Positions 25,289-34,438 of a stretch of 64,000 nucleotides of DNA are shown here, piece after piece. The notes under the pieces were generated by a model that saw nothing but the letters and a program-made list of their open reading frames with translations, was not told where the DNA came from and did not search any database. The DNA comes from Saprospiraceae bacterium (GTDB taxonomy: Bacteria; Bacteroidota; Bacteroidia; Chitinophagales; Saprospiraceae). The stretch's first letter is position 1, and every line of letters starts with the position of its first letter. The position numbers were made by a program, and so were the translations under genes. The stretch spans positions 1 to 64,000 of the forward strand of contig JADLHT010000058.1 of NCBI GenBank assembly GCA_020848695.1, in the 5' to 3' direction.

Positions 25289-25735
25289 ATGAAAAATATT
25301 TTAGTACCTTATGATTTTTCAGATCATTCAATAAGAGCCTTGAGCTGGGCTTTAAAACTAAACGAAAGTTTAGACGCTCAATTGACTGTAATGTATGTAT
25401 TAAACAATCCGGTTTACTATGATGCTTCAAATCCAATGTCAGGGGTTCAATTTTATGCAGAAGATATGTTGTCGGTGATACGGGAGAAGGATAAGAAAGA
25501 ATTGAAAAAGTTGATGGATAAGACCCATAAGAAATTTCCTGACATGAATATCAAATCAATGTTTGTGGAGCAAGATGATATTGGAGGTAGTATCTTAGAA
25601 GCTGCCAAAAAGCTTAAAGCAGATATGATCATTATTGGTTCTCATGGTCGAAGAGGATTGAGACGATTTTTGTTAGGGAGTATTGCTGAAGAAGTGTTGA
25701 AAAATGCTGATTGCGCAGTAGTTGTAATTAAGTAA
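25289..25735 (+). CDS. Universal stress protein (UspA family)
   Basis: A 148-residue protein with one Usp domain. The N-terminus ILVPYDFSDHS and the nucleotide-binding motif GSHGRRGLRRFLLGSIAEEV (G-2x-G-9x-GS) near residues 118-137 indicate an ATP-binding type. It is co-transcribed with the CBS protein and presumably acts in the low-oxygen or energy-stress response. Confidence 0.92.
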   Translation: MKNILVPYDFSDHSIRALSWALKLNESLDAQLTVMYVLNNPVYYDASNPMSGVQFYAEDMLSVIREKDKKELKKLMDKTHKKFPDMNIKSMFVEQDDIGGSILEAAKKLKADMIIIGSHGRRGLRRFLLGSIAEEVLKNADCAVVVIK

Positions 25736-25841
25736 AAGTTTCGTTCTGGAAAGAATTCAATTTGACAGAAAAGTTTCCGGGAATCTTTCTCGAAATGGGT
25801 ATTACTTAAGAGAGTGGATTTGCTGGTGAATTAAGTTCAAT

Positions 25842-25885
25842 TTGAGTTTTTATACTTGTAAAAGAGTTTGGTATAAAAAACTCAA
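25842..25885. terminator. Probable bidirectional terminator
   Basis: TTGAGTTTTTATAC at 25842-25855 pairs with GTATAAAAAACTCAA at 25871-25885, with one bulged A. The stem is rich in A and T with runs suited to both strands. It lies between the convergent uspA gene and the unknown gene at 25908. Confidence 0.5.
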
Positions 25886-25907
25886 GAATCCCTGGGAACT
25901 TGACACT

Positions 25908-26318
25908 TCAATATAAGAACTTGTTTCGATCTGAATTTTTAGCTTCTTTAGCTGCATGAATAAAATCTGCAGCTTCTTGATTTTGTTTGTCTAATGTCCA
26001 ATCATCCGTTACTGTTGTTTCAATCCAAACATTTCCTGACTTCCTGAATACCTGAATGTTGAGTCCATATTGATCATGAAATATTTGCTCAAGTTCGGTA
26101 ACCGACATGGATCCGCTTATAGATATGGGTGCACTATTTTGAATCAGACTGTGAATAGCCTTTACCTTCAAATCATTGGGCAGCAAACTGCTCTTTCCTG
26201 AAGCTTCTTTATCTTGATGAGGATTTTTAAAGAACTCTATCTTTAAAAATGGAAATCTAAGACTAAATTCTTTTTGAATATCAGACAGCAGCATATCCTC
26301 ATTAATAATTATTTGCAT
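25908..26318 (-). CDS. Hypothetical protein behind an FNR-like box
   Basis: 136 residues, soluble, with no signal peptide or membrane segment. An N-terminal strand-helix (MQIIINEDMLLSDIQKEFSL) is followed by a charged loop, then ISISGSMSVTELEQIFHDQYGLNIQVFRKSGNVWIE, and a C-terminal helix rich in Ala and Asn. I do not recognise a named family. The well-spaced FNR-like box upstream suggests low-oxygen induction together with the nos and cbb3 genes. Confidence 0.75.
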   Translation of the reverse strand: MQIIINEDMLLSDIQKEFSLRFPFLKIEFFKNPHQDKEASGKSSLLPNDLKVKAIHSLIQNSAPISISGSMSVTELEQIFHDQYGLNIQVFRKSGNVWIETTVTDDWTLDKQNQEAADFIHAAKEAKNSDRNKFLY

Positions 26319-26356
26319 CTCGGCGATTTTAACTATAAAAATAGTTCAATCGCATT

Positions 26357-26401
26357 CAAATGAATAACACCCTGATCATATTCAAAAATGATAATTATCA
26401 T
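26357..26401 (-). promoter_or_regulatory. FNR-like palindrome and -7-like element
   Basis: ATGAT-AATT-ATCAT at 26388-26401 is a perfect 14 bp palindrome of FNR type. On the minus strand TTCATTTG (26364 to 26357) matches TAnnTTTG with one mismatch, 37.5 bases from the centre. The centre is 76.5 bases from the start of the gene at 26318, nearly the same as at the nos operon (77.5). Confidence 0.5.
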
Positions 26402-26479
26402 ATTGATAGTTAAGCAACTCCGTTCGAGTTCTGTGAATTTATCAAATTAACAAATGTGTCACATTCTTGAGAAAATATA

Positions 26480-27970
26480 TTATTTATATCTTTCTTCAGC
26501 TCTTTGTAGTCGAATCCTTCGGTTCAGAGTTGTTCTAAAAAATCCATAGCCAAGAACTAGTGCTATGGGTAGTATAAAGTTGAGATATTTGTACGAGTTT
26601 CTTGAAGCTTCATCAAGTTCCTTGATCGGTCTTGTTTCAACGGCTTTTGTTCGTAGTTCGATTAATCCTGTGTCATCACTTAAAAAGTCGATCGCATTAA
26701 CAAGCAAAGAAACATTATCTTCATTTACCTGCTGTCGGCCTTTTCCAATCGGAAAATCAGCGTCTCCAAAAACTATTATTTTTCCGGTCGAGCCGGTAGC
26801 ACTTTCAAGTAAACCTCCAACACAAATATTTTTCTGAGTAAAATCTGCTTCTGTCCATTGTTTTTGAATATCAATAAAAATTGGATATTTTACAACGTTT
26901 GATTTGTCAGATGTATAAACCAACGGCGTAAACTTTGTATTGGCAAGATTTTCAAAAATTAATGGGCTGGCAAATTGTAAGATTACTCTTTCTAATCCTC
27001 TTGTTACTGGATGATTTGGGAATCTTTGAATAAGCGGGAGAAAAGGTAGTTGAACTGGCGTATTAAAAGTAAAAAAACCCTGTTGTTGTTGAACTTGTAC
27101 TGAACCACATGCCGCATCAGTGACCAAGGCAGAATCAATACGCAAGCCTTTGGATAATAACCATTGGTCAGCACCGCTTACATTGATGCTCGATTGACCT
27201 GATTGAAGATCATAGTTGATCTGATTTAGTCCTAAAATTATATTTCCACCTTTGGAGATATAGTCATCAATCATATTTAAATTTTGAGGAGAAATCGAAT
27301 CTTCCGGTTTTAATATTACCAAAGTTTTAAATTCACTCAGATTAACAGTATCACTTAGGTAAACCGATTGGATATCATATAATATGCTTAATGATTCATA
27401 TACTTGTCCCAATTCCTGTATAGCTGCTTCCCGATGCCCTTGAATAAATCCAATCTTAGGTTTGTTGCTAATGCTTAATTTTTTTATATTTGTAGCAAGC
27501 GCATACTCCATTGCGGTTCCCGGTTGTATAACTGGGATTACTTCTTTTTTGCCGTTGTAATCAATTGTAGCGCCCAGAAAAGCTTTAAGCTGTTTGGATT
27601 GATCTTTTTCCCTTACATTTATCATTACAGGCTGAATTCCTTGCTGCATTGCCTGTTGTTCTTTTTCAGTACTTTCGTTTGGTGAAATGAATTCAAATTC
27701 GACCTTCCCCTTTGAGATATTGGAAAATTCAGAAAGCATATTTCTAAAATCTTCTTTAACTTTGGCAACATCGGTGGGTAGATCATTTGAGAAGTAAGCT
27801 TGAATTTTAACTTTCTCTTTCAGATCTTTTAAAATATCTTTGGTGGCTTTGCTTAAGGTGAATTCACGATTAGCGGTTAAATCTAAACGGTAAAATATAT
27901 ATTTTGAAGCCCAATTTATTGCGATAAAGGCTAGAATTCCTATAGCTATTTTTGTATGTAAACTTTTCAT
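26480..27970 (-). CDS. gldG: Gliding-motility ABC transporter component GldG
   Basis: A 496-residue protein with an N-terminal transmembrane anchor (about 5-25), a large extracytoplasmic region of the ABC_transp_aux family (KVKIQAYFSNDLP, GKVEFEFISP, KPKIGFIQGHREAAI), and a C-terminal transmembrane helix (about 465-482) before a basic tail. With GldA and GldF it forms an ABC complex that some gliding Bacteroidota need for movement. It is last in the gldA-gldF-gldG operon. Confidence 0.92.
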   Translation of the reverse strand: MKSLHTKIAIGILAFIAINWASKYIFYRLDLTANREFTLSKATKDILKDLKEKVKIQAYFSNDLPTDVAKVKEDFRNMLSEFSNISKGKVEFEFISPNESTEKEQQAMQQGIQPVMINVREKDQSKQLKAFLGATIDYNGKKEVIPVIQPGTAMEYALATNIKKLSISNKPKIGFIQGHREAAIQELGQVYESLSILYDIQSVYLSDTVNLSEFKTLVILKPEDSISPQNLNMIDDYISKGGNIILGLNQINYDLQSGQSSINVSGADQWLLSKGLRIDSALVTDAACGSVQVQQQQGFFTFNTPVQLPFLPLIQRFPNHPVTRGLERVILQFASPLIFENLANTKFTPLVYTSDKSNVVKYPIFIDIQKQWTEADFTQKNICVGGLLESATGSTGKIIVFGDADFPIGKGRQQVNEDNVSLLVNAIDFLSDDTGLIELRTKAVETRPIKELDEASRNSYKYLNFILPIALVLGYGFFRTTLNRRIRLQRAEERYK

Positions 27971-28011
27971 CTTATTTAAAATAAAGATTATTAAAAAATT
28001 TCTGACGCTTC

Positions 28012-28731
28012 CTATTTAGATTTGGAAACATATTGTTCTGAAAGGAATAAGCCAAGAACAGTTAGTGAAATAAAGAATAATACATCTTTTGTATCCAGAA
28101 CTCCTCGTGATATGGAATCAAAATGCTTGCTGACACTTAAATCATTTAAAATGTTGCCTAATATTCCACGCGATCCTGATCCGAGTACATCCAGAATAAA
28201 ATGAAAGACAATTCCGATCAATAAGGAGAACAAAAATGCAACAATCTGATTATTGGTTATACTGCTGGCAAATAGACCAATCGCAATATATGCTGAACTC
28301 ATCAGTATTAATCCGATATATCCACATATTGTTGCTCCGTGATCTACAGCACCAAGTCTGCTTATAGAAAAATAATAGGGTAGTGTAAAGGCAAGTGTAA
28401 TTAGGATTAATAAAAGACAGGCCAAATACTTGCCCAGCACAAGCTGTCTGGAACTTACTGCTTTGGTTAAAAGTATTTCAATTGTTCCTGTTTTTTTTTC
28501 TTCGGCAATCATTTTCATCGTAATTGCAGGAATAAAAAAGAATAAAGTCCACTTAGCTATACTAAAAAAAACAGCAAGGTCGGCTTCTTTTCGGATGAAA
28601 ACATCTGCTCCGTAGATCCAGGTAAAAAAACCACTGAATCCCAGAAAAGCAATTAACAAGATATACGCCATAAGAGAATCAAAAAAAGATCTTAACTCTC
28701 TAAATGCAATGATAGAAATAATGCTGTTCAT
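28012..28731 (-). CDS. gldF: Gliding-motility ABC transporter permease GldF
   Basis: A 239-residue ABC-2 permease with about six transmembrane segments. FFIPAITMKMIAEEKKTGTIEILLTKAVS (about 53-81) is the characteristic cytoplasmic loop of GldF/NosY-type permeases. It lies 10 bases after gldA and 41 bases before gldG. Confidence 0.9.
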   Translation of the reverse strand: MNSIISIIAFRELRSFFDSLMAYILLIAFLGFSGFFTWIYGADVFIRKEADLAVFFSIAKWTLFFFIPAITMKMIAEEKKTGTIEILLTKAVSSRQLVLGKYLACLLLILITLAFTLPYYFSISRLGAVDHGATICGYIGLILMSSAYIAIGLFASSITNNQIVAFLFSLLIGIVFHFILDVLGSGSRGILGNILNDLSVSKHFDSISRGVLDTKDVLFFISLTVLGLFLSEQYVSKSK

Positions 28732-28741
28732 ATTTTTGAAT

Positions 28742-29668
28742 TTAGTTTAGGGTTAAGTCACGGAATATGTCTTCTAATTTAGTCTCCATTGGAGTCATTT
28801 CAAGTAATTCCAGGTTATTTTGTACACACAGCTTGAATATTGCGCGATTCAATGATTCATCCGAAGTTGACTGAACCTCAAATCGATTACTTTCCTTATT
28901 GATAAGATCAACATGATTAACTCCCGGAATTCCTGAGAGTGCTTTGTGAATCTGGTCAGAATCTAATCCTTCAATACGAGCAAAAGTAATCTGACGGGAC
29001 TCTGTTTGTTTGCGAAGATTGCTGACAGTGCCATCGGCAACTATCTTTCCTTTATTGATAATCAGAATTCGATCGCAGGTCGCTTCTACTTCTGATAGGA
29101 TATGCGTTGAAAGAATTACTGTTTTTTCTCTTCCTAGTTCTTTAATCAGTTCTCTGATTTCGACAATTTGATTTGGATCCAGACCGGTAGTTGGCTCATC
29201 CAATATTAATACCTTAGGATTGTGTATAATTGCCTGTGCAAGGCCAACACGTTGACGATAGCCTTTTGAGAGTTCTCCGATCTTTTTGTGTTTCTCTTCA
29301 TCCAGACCGCATTTTCTTACCATGTCGCGGATTTTGACAGGAATTTCAGAGGTTTGAACTCCTTGCAACTGAGCACAAAAAGCAAGATAATCCAGGACCG
29401 GCATTTCTTCATAAAGCGGATTATGTTCAGGAAGGTATCCTATGGAGCGTCTTATATCAACATTGTCTTGATTTCGAGAGTTTCCGTACCAGATACTTCC
29501 GTGATCCGGATGAATATACTGTGTGAGCATTTTCATCGTTGTGGTCTTTCCTGCACCGTTTGGACCCAGGAAGCCAACAATTTCACCGCTTTTTACTTCA
29601 AAGGAAATGTTGTCAACTGCTTTCTGATGTCCATAAGTCTTTGAAAGATCATTGATTTTTAAATCCAT
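28742..29668 (-). CDS. gldA: Gliding-motility ABC transporter ATPase GldA
   Basis: A 308-residue ATPase. Walker A is GPNGAGKTT (about 35-43), the signature LSKGYRQR, Walker B LILDEPTTGLD, and the switch His is in LSTHIL. The C-terminal 75 residues form the extension usual in GldA. It leads the operon with gldF and gldG, whereas in Flavobacterium johnsoniae gldA lies apart. Substrate unknown. Confidence 0.9.
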   Translation of the reverse strand: MDLKINDLSKTYGHQKAVDNISFEVKSGEIVGFLGPNGAGKTTTMKMLTQYIHPDHGSIWYGNSRNQDNVDIRRSIGYLPEHNPLYEEMPVLDYLAFCAQLQGVQTSEIPVKIRDMVRKCGLDEEKHKKIGELSKGYRQRVGLAQAIIHNPKVLILDEPTTGLDPNQIVEIRELIKELGREKTVILSTHILSEVEATCDRILIINKGKIVADGTVSNLRKQTESRQITFARIEGLDSDQIHKALSGIPGVNHVDLINKESNRFEVQSTSDESLNRAIFKLCVQNNLELLEMTPMETKLEDIFRDLTLN

Positions 29669-29903
29669 AAGTCATTGATTTACAATAATATAAATTTATT
29701 GTTATAATTGAAGTGCGAAGTTAATATGGTTTTAATTTAATACATTTTTTTTAAGATCAATTTAACGAAATCAGGTTTGATCAAGGATATAGATTAATTA
29801 TTTTTATATATATAATAAATTATTATTTTTGCACTTAGGTATAATATAAATCAAATATTTATATTCTTTTAATAATGTAAAATATTGGTTTATAAGGAAA
29901 TAG

Positions 29904-30965
29904 ATGCAAGCTTATATGAAAGATCCCAATTTGCAGGATTCAATGATTAAGACCATAATACAAACCGGGTATTCACTTCTGCGAGAGATAGCTACAAGCT
30001 TGAACGTTTTTTTGATAGTTGGAATGGCTCTAATAAGCTTTTTTACCTTTAGGAAACTTACAAGTCCGGATCGATATATTGCCAGAACGAGCTTTATGTT
30101 GAACGAGGCGAGTGGTAACGGATCCGGAATATCAGCTATTTTGGGACAGTTTGGGATTCAGACTCCCGGAGAAGGAGTAAGTCTTCAAAAGGTCATAGAG
30201 ATAGCAAAAACCAGAATCATCTCAGAAAATGTTTTTTTAGAAAAGAAAGTTGTAAATGGTAAGGAAGACTTATTGGGTAACCACCTGATTAATACATTTA
30301 TTATTTCCGGAGATTGGACAAAATTCAATCTGAGCTATAAAGAGAATCCACTTAAAAATTTTAAATTTATCAAAACTGACTTGAAGAGTTTTTCCGAATT
30401 AGAAAATGCAGCATTAAAAAAATTACATGCTCTCTTTTTAAAAAATTTGATGACAAATTTTAATGAAAGAACAGGAATTCTTGAGTTGAATCTGACTCTT
30501 CCTGATCATGATTTAAGTTATGTAGCTGGAAATGTTCTGTTTGAAAAGTTAAGTCAATTTTATATTGATAAATCAATTGAAAAGCAACAAGAAACTTATG
30601 ATAAATTAAAACTTAAAGTGGATAGCATTCACCGATTAATGTATAAAAAAGATTTTAATTTAGCAAATCTAAAGGATGGATTTAGAAATACCTGGACTTT
30701 TCAGGATGTTGTTCCTCAAACTCAAACTGACCGTGACATCCGAATGTTAAATATTATTTATACAGAAGCATTGAAAAATCTTGAAGTTGCCTCTTTTACC
30801 TTACAGAATCAAACACCTTTAATTCAAGCTTTGGACTTACCCATAAAACCACTAGAAAGTATCAAAATAACATGGCTTGAGACAATATTAAAATCATTTA
30901 TTTGGACCATCTTTTTAAGCATAGTCTTTATTATGATAAGAAAAATTTTAAGAGATAATAGTTAA
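29904..30965 (+). CDS. Wzz-type polysaccharide chain-length determinant protein
   Basis: A 353-residue inner-membrane protein with one helix near each end (about 35-52 and 330-347) and a periplasmic coiled-coil region between. This is the Wzz/PCP topology; there is no attached tyrosine kinase domain. AAGGAAATAG lies just before the ATG at 29904. TATTTTTG at 29824-29831 is a possible -7 element. It heads the polysaccharide cluster and would set polymer length with the Wzy protein at 39044. Confidence 0.82.
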   Translation: MQAYMKDPNLQDSMIKTIIQTGYSLLREIATSLNVFLIVGMALISFFTFRKLTSPDRYIARTSFMLNEASGNGSGISAILGQFGIQTPGEGVSLQKVIEIAKTRIISENVFLEKKVVNGKEDLLGNHLINTFIISGDWTKFNLSYKENPLKNFKFIKTDLKSFSELENAALKKLHALFLKNLMTNFNERTGILELNLTLPDHDLSYVAGNVLFEKLSQFYIDKSIEKQQETYDKLKLKVDSIHRLMYKKDFNLANLKDGFRNTWTFQDVVPQTQTDRDIRMLNIIYTEALKNLEVASFTLQNQTPLIQALDLPIKPLESIKITWLETILKSFIWTIFLSIVFIMIRKILRDNS

Positions 30966-30997
30966 TTTTTATTCTTGAAAAAATTGCAAATTGAAAG

Positions 30998-31774
30998 ATG
31001 AAAGTTGTAATACTTGCCGGAGGAATTGGAACAAGATTAATGGAGGAGACGACATCAAGACCCAAGCCAATGGTAGAAATTGCCGGGAAGCCTATTTTGT
31101 GGCACATCATGAAAATCTATGAATCGCAAGGATTTAGCGAATTTATTATCTGTCTTGGTTACAAAGGATACATGATCAAGGAATACTTTCTGAATTATTA
31201 TCTGTATAACTCTGATGTTACCATTGAATTGGAAAACAATAAAGTTGATGTGCATTATTCGAATACAGAAAAATTTAAAGTGAGTTTAATTGATACTGGA
31301 TTAAATACAAATACAGCAGGAAGAATCAAGAAAATTCAGCCTTATGTTAAGGGTGAGCGATTTATGTTAACCTATGGAGATGGAGTAAGTAACATTGACT
31401 TAGTAAAATTGATCAAATTCCATATTCAGTCTAAGAAAATTGTAACATTAAGTACAGTGCAATCGCCCGGGAGGTTTGGTCAGCTTGAGATTGATGTAGA
31501 GGGTACAGTTGGTCAGTTTTCAGAAAAGCCCGAAGAGGATGGGATGTGGATAAATGCAGGCTATTTCGTAATGGAGCCTGATGTTTTTCAGTTTCTTAAT
31601 GATGATGTCGACGCTGTTCAATGGGAAAAGGGACCCTTATTGAAAATTGCTGAGTCCGGACAACTAGGAGCTTATAAACATAGAGGATTCTGGAAATGTA
31701 TGGATGCAATGAGAGATAGAATAGAACTGGAGGAATTGTGGAATTCAAATAAAGCAGAATGGAAAATATGGTAA
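30998..31774 (+). CDS. rfbF: Glucose-1-phosphate cytidylyltransferase
   Basis: A 258-residue nucleotidyltransferase. The N-terminus VVILAGGIGTRLMEETTSRP with KPMVEIAGKPILWHIM is the RfbF type, as are LTYGDGVSN and the WKCMDAMRDR motif near the end. It makes CDP-glucose from CTP and glucose 1-phosphate, the first step to CDP-3,6-dideoxyhexoses or related sugars. The 4,6-dehydratase (RfbG) that should follow is not in this window. Confidence 0.93.
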   Translation: MKVVILAGGIGTRLMEETTSRPKPMVEIAGKPILWHIMKIYESQGFSEFIICLGYKGYMIKEYFLNYYLYNSDVTIELENNKVDVHYSNTEKFKVSLIDTGLNTNTAGRIKKIQPYVKGERFMLTYGDGVSNIDLVKLIKFHIQSKKIVTLSTVQSPGRFGQLEIDVEGTVGQFSEKPEEDGMWINAGYFVMEPDVFQFLNDDVDAVQWEKGPLLKIAESGQLGAYKHRGFWKCMDAMRDRIELEELWNSNKAEWKIW

Positions 31775-31846
31775 GAAAATTCATTTTCATAATCCAAAAT
31801 TTTAAATATAGTTGACCGGAATTACAGAATCAATTATTCTTTAAGA

Positions 31847-32392
31847 ATGAAATTGAATCCAACAATTATTAAAGGTGTATTTATTGTAAATACTACTATT
31901 CATGAGGACGAAAGAGGATATTTCTATCGTGCATGGGATTCTAACACAATTAATTTGGACGGAGAGAAACTAGTTTTTACACAATTTAACATGTCTTTTA
32001 ATCGAAACAAGGGAGTAATCAGGGGAATGCATATGCAAATCGAGCCTTTTGCAGAAACAAAATTAGTGCGATGTGTTAGCGGAAAAGTTTTGGATGTAGT
32101 CATAGACTGTCGAAAGAATTCAGAAACATTTTTGCAGTATTATGCCATCGAATTGAGTGAAAACAATACACAGGCGCTTCTTATTCCGGAAGGTGTTGCA
32201 CATGGTTTTCAGGTATTGGAAGAAAATTCAAGATTGCTATATATGCATACACGAGAATATTCTCCTGAACATGAGTTTTCGATAAATTGTCAAGACCCAA
32301 GAATTGGTATAAAATGGCCGATGAAAATTTCCTTAATTAGTAAAAAAGATCAAGAAGTTCCAATATTGACCAACAACTTTGATGGAGTATGA
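31847..32392 (+). CDS. RmlC-like sugar nucleotide 3,5-epimerase
   Basis: A 181-residue cupin of the dTDP-4-dehydrorhamnose 3,5-epimerase family. The catalytic His is in VIRGMHMQ, the Asp pair region is VVIDCRKNS, and GVAHGFQVLEENS is the usual C-terminal strand. Length matches the family. In this context it would epimerise a CDP- or dTDP-4-keto-6-deoxyhexose. It overlaps the next gene by four bases. Confidence 0.9.
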   Translation: MKLNPTIIKGVFIVNTTIHEDERGYFYRAWDSNTINLDGEKLVFTQFNMSFNRNKGVIRGMHMQIEPFAETKLVRCVSGKVLDVVIDCRKNSETFLQYYAIELSENNTQALLIPEGVAHGFQVLEENSRLLYMHTREYSPEHEFSINCQDPRIGIKWPMKISLISKKDQEVPILTNNFDGV

Positions 32393-33621
32393 ATTGTCGA
32401 TTTTGCAATAAAGAGCTTATATATGTTATGGTGGACCTGGGATTTTCGCCACCAAGCAATTCGTTTCTAACAAAGGAAGACTTAAACAAACCCGAGAAGA
32501 ATTATCCGCTGAAAGTCATGGTCTGTCATCATTGTTGGTTGGTTCAAATAGATGAATTTGCTTTACACAACGAAATCTTTTGTGAGGATTATATTTACTT
32601 CTCGTCATATTCAAGTTCGTGGCTAAGGCATTGCAAAGAATATTCAGATAAAATCACAAAAAAGCTAAAGCTTAACGCAAGCACTAAAGTGATTGAGCTT
32701 GCAAGCAATGACGGTTACCTATTGCAATATTTTTATAAAAATGGAATTTCTGTACTTGGTATAGAGCCATCTGCCAATACAGCTAAGATAGCCATCGAAA
32801 AAGGAATTGAAACGAGAATTGAATTTTTTGGAAAGACTTGTGCGGAGAACTTGGTTATAAAAAACACTAAAGCAGATCTTCTTATTGGAAATAATGTGCT
32901 CGCTCATGTGCCTGATATAAACGATTTTGTTCAAGGACTCAAACTAATCCTGAAAGATGAAGGTACAATTACAATGGAATTTCCTCATCTTTTGCAATTG
33001 ATGAGAAATAATCAATTCGATACGATTTATCATGAACACTTCTCATATTTGTCACTATATACTGTTCAATTTATTTTCAGACAGAATGGTTTGGAGATTT
33101 ATGAAGTAGAAGAGATTCCGACACATGGCGGAAGTTTGAGAATTTATGCCAGACACGCAGAATATAAAGAACTGCCGTTAGATAATTCTGTGTCCCGGAT
33201 TATTTCGAAAGAGCAAGAAATGGGATTGCAAAACATTTCTACTTACCTGAATTTTCAATCAAGCGTCGATAAAATAAAGAATGATTTCAATAGCTTGCTT
33301 ATTGATTTTACCAACCGAAATAAAAAAGTGGTAGCCTATGGAGCAGCAGCAAAAGGAAATACCCTTCTTAATTATTGTGGAGTCAGACCTGATTTGATAA
33401 AGTATATAGTAGATGCTTCACCTTATAAACAGAATAAGTTTGTTCCGGGTATGCATATTCCGGTAGTTCACGAGAGTGTAATTTCTGATACGCGCCCGGA
33501 TTTAATAGTTATTTTGCCTTGGAACCTTCAAGATGAAATAAAAACTCAGTTGAGTTACATTAAAGAATGGGGAGGGCAATTAGCAGTTCCTATTCCTCAA
33601 GTCAAAATTCTTGACCAATGA
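32389..33621 (+). CDS. NDP-hexose C-methyltransferase
   Basis: A 410-residue SAM-dependent enzyme with three parts: an N-terminal Zn-binding domain (CRFC at 3-6 and CHHC near 46-49), a methyltransferase core with VIELASNDGYLLQYF, and a C-terminal domain with VVAYGAAAKGNTLLNYCG. This is the architecture of the sugar C-methyltransferases such as TylC3 and NovU. It implies a branched, C-methylated deoxysugar in the polymer. It overlaps both neighbours by four bases. Confidence 0.9.
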   Translation: MNCRFCNKELIYVMVDLGFSPPSNSFLTKEDLNKPEKNYPLKVMVCHHCWLVQIDEFALHNEIFCEDYIYFSSYSSSWLRHCKEYSDKITKKLKLNASTKVIELASNDGYLLQYFYKNGISVLGIEPSANTAKIAIEKGIETRIEFFGKTCAENLVIKNTKADLLIGNNVLAHVPDINDFVQGLKLILKDEGTITMEFPHLLQLMRNNQFDTIYHEHFSYLSLYTVQFIFRQNGLEIYEVEEIPTHGGSLRIYARHAEYKELPLDNSVSRIISKEQEMGLQNISTYLNFQSSVDKIKNDFNSLLIDFTNRNKKVVAYGAAAKGNTLLNYCGVRPDLIKYIVDASPYKQNKFVPGMHIPVVHESVISDTRPDLIVILPWNLQDEIKTQLSYIKEWGGQLAVPIPQVKILDQ

Positions 33622-34436
33622 ACCTTATCAGCGGTGCAAGTGGATTTATCGGAAGGAGTCTTTGTCAGGAATTGCGAGACAGAGAAATTTCTTCTATTGG
33701 TATTTCACGGGACCACCAACAAGACCAATTGTTTTTAAGTTGGATTCAGCAAGATATTGATCAGGAATTTACAGGTAAGAATGCAGAATTAATAAGCCGA
33801 TGTGATTCACTAATTCATCTGGCGTGGTCAGGATTACCAAACTATCAGGATTTATTTCATATTGAGGATAATCTATTAAGACAATATAGTTTTATTAAAA
33901 ATTGTATTCAGTCCGGAATTAAAAACATAACCATTACAGGAACCTGTCTTGAGTATGGTCATCAGGAAGGCGAATTAACAACTGAGCATGATGCAAAGCC
34001 AAATAATGCTTATGCCCTGGCAAAAGACTGTCTTCATAAAATGTTGAGAATATTGCAAAGTAAAATGGATTTTAAGTTGAAGTGGGTTAGATTATTCTAT
34101 ATTTATGGAGAAGGACAATCTAAAAACACATTGTACGGACAGCTTAAAGACGCAGTATCCAATAAGCAACCATATTTTAATATGAGCAAGGGGGATCAGA
34201 TCCGGGATTATCTTCATGTATCTCAGGTTGCAAAATTTTTAGTTGAATTAAGCGATTACACAATTCGTGATGGAATTTTTAATTGTTGTTCAGGATTACC
34301 TGTTTCAGTTTTAAACTTTGTTAAAGAAAGAATTAGTCTTGAGAAATTGAATATTGAACTTAACACAGGTTATTATACAGTACCTGAATATGAACCCAAA
34401 GCATTTTGGGGAAAACCGTCTAAAATATTTTATTAA
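33618..34436 (+). CDS. NAD-dependent sugar epimerase/ketoreductase
   Basis: A 272-residue short-chain dehydrogenase. The nucleotide-binding motif is GASGFIGRSL at about 6-15, and YALAKDCLHKML supplies the Tyr-XXX-Lys. The expected role is 4-keto reduction or epimerisation of the methylated sugar made by the preceding genes. Confidence 0.88.
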   Translation: MNLISGASGFIGRSLCQELRDREISSIGISRDHQQDQLFLSWIQQDIDQEFTGKNAELISRCDSLIHLAWSGLPNYQDLFHIEDNLLRQYSFIKNCIQSGIKNITITGTCLEYGHQEGELTTEHDAKPNNAYALAKDCLHKMLRILQSKMDFKLKWVRLFYIYGEGQSKNTLYGQLKDAVSNKQPYFNMSKGDQIRDYLHVSQVAKFLVELSDYTIRDGIFNCCSGLPVSVLNFVKERISLEKLNIELNTGYYTVPEYEPKAFWGKPSKIFY

Positions 34437-34438
34437 AT

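Noticed and set aside
29776-29786. TTTGATCAAG palindrome upstream of the Wzz gene as an FNR site
   Set aside because: The half-sites are adjacent without the four-base spacer and the distance to the -7 element does not match.
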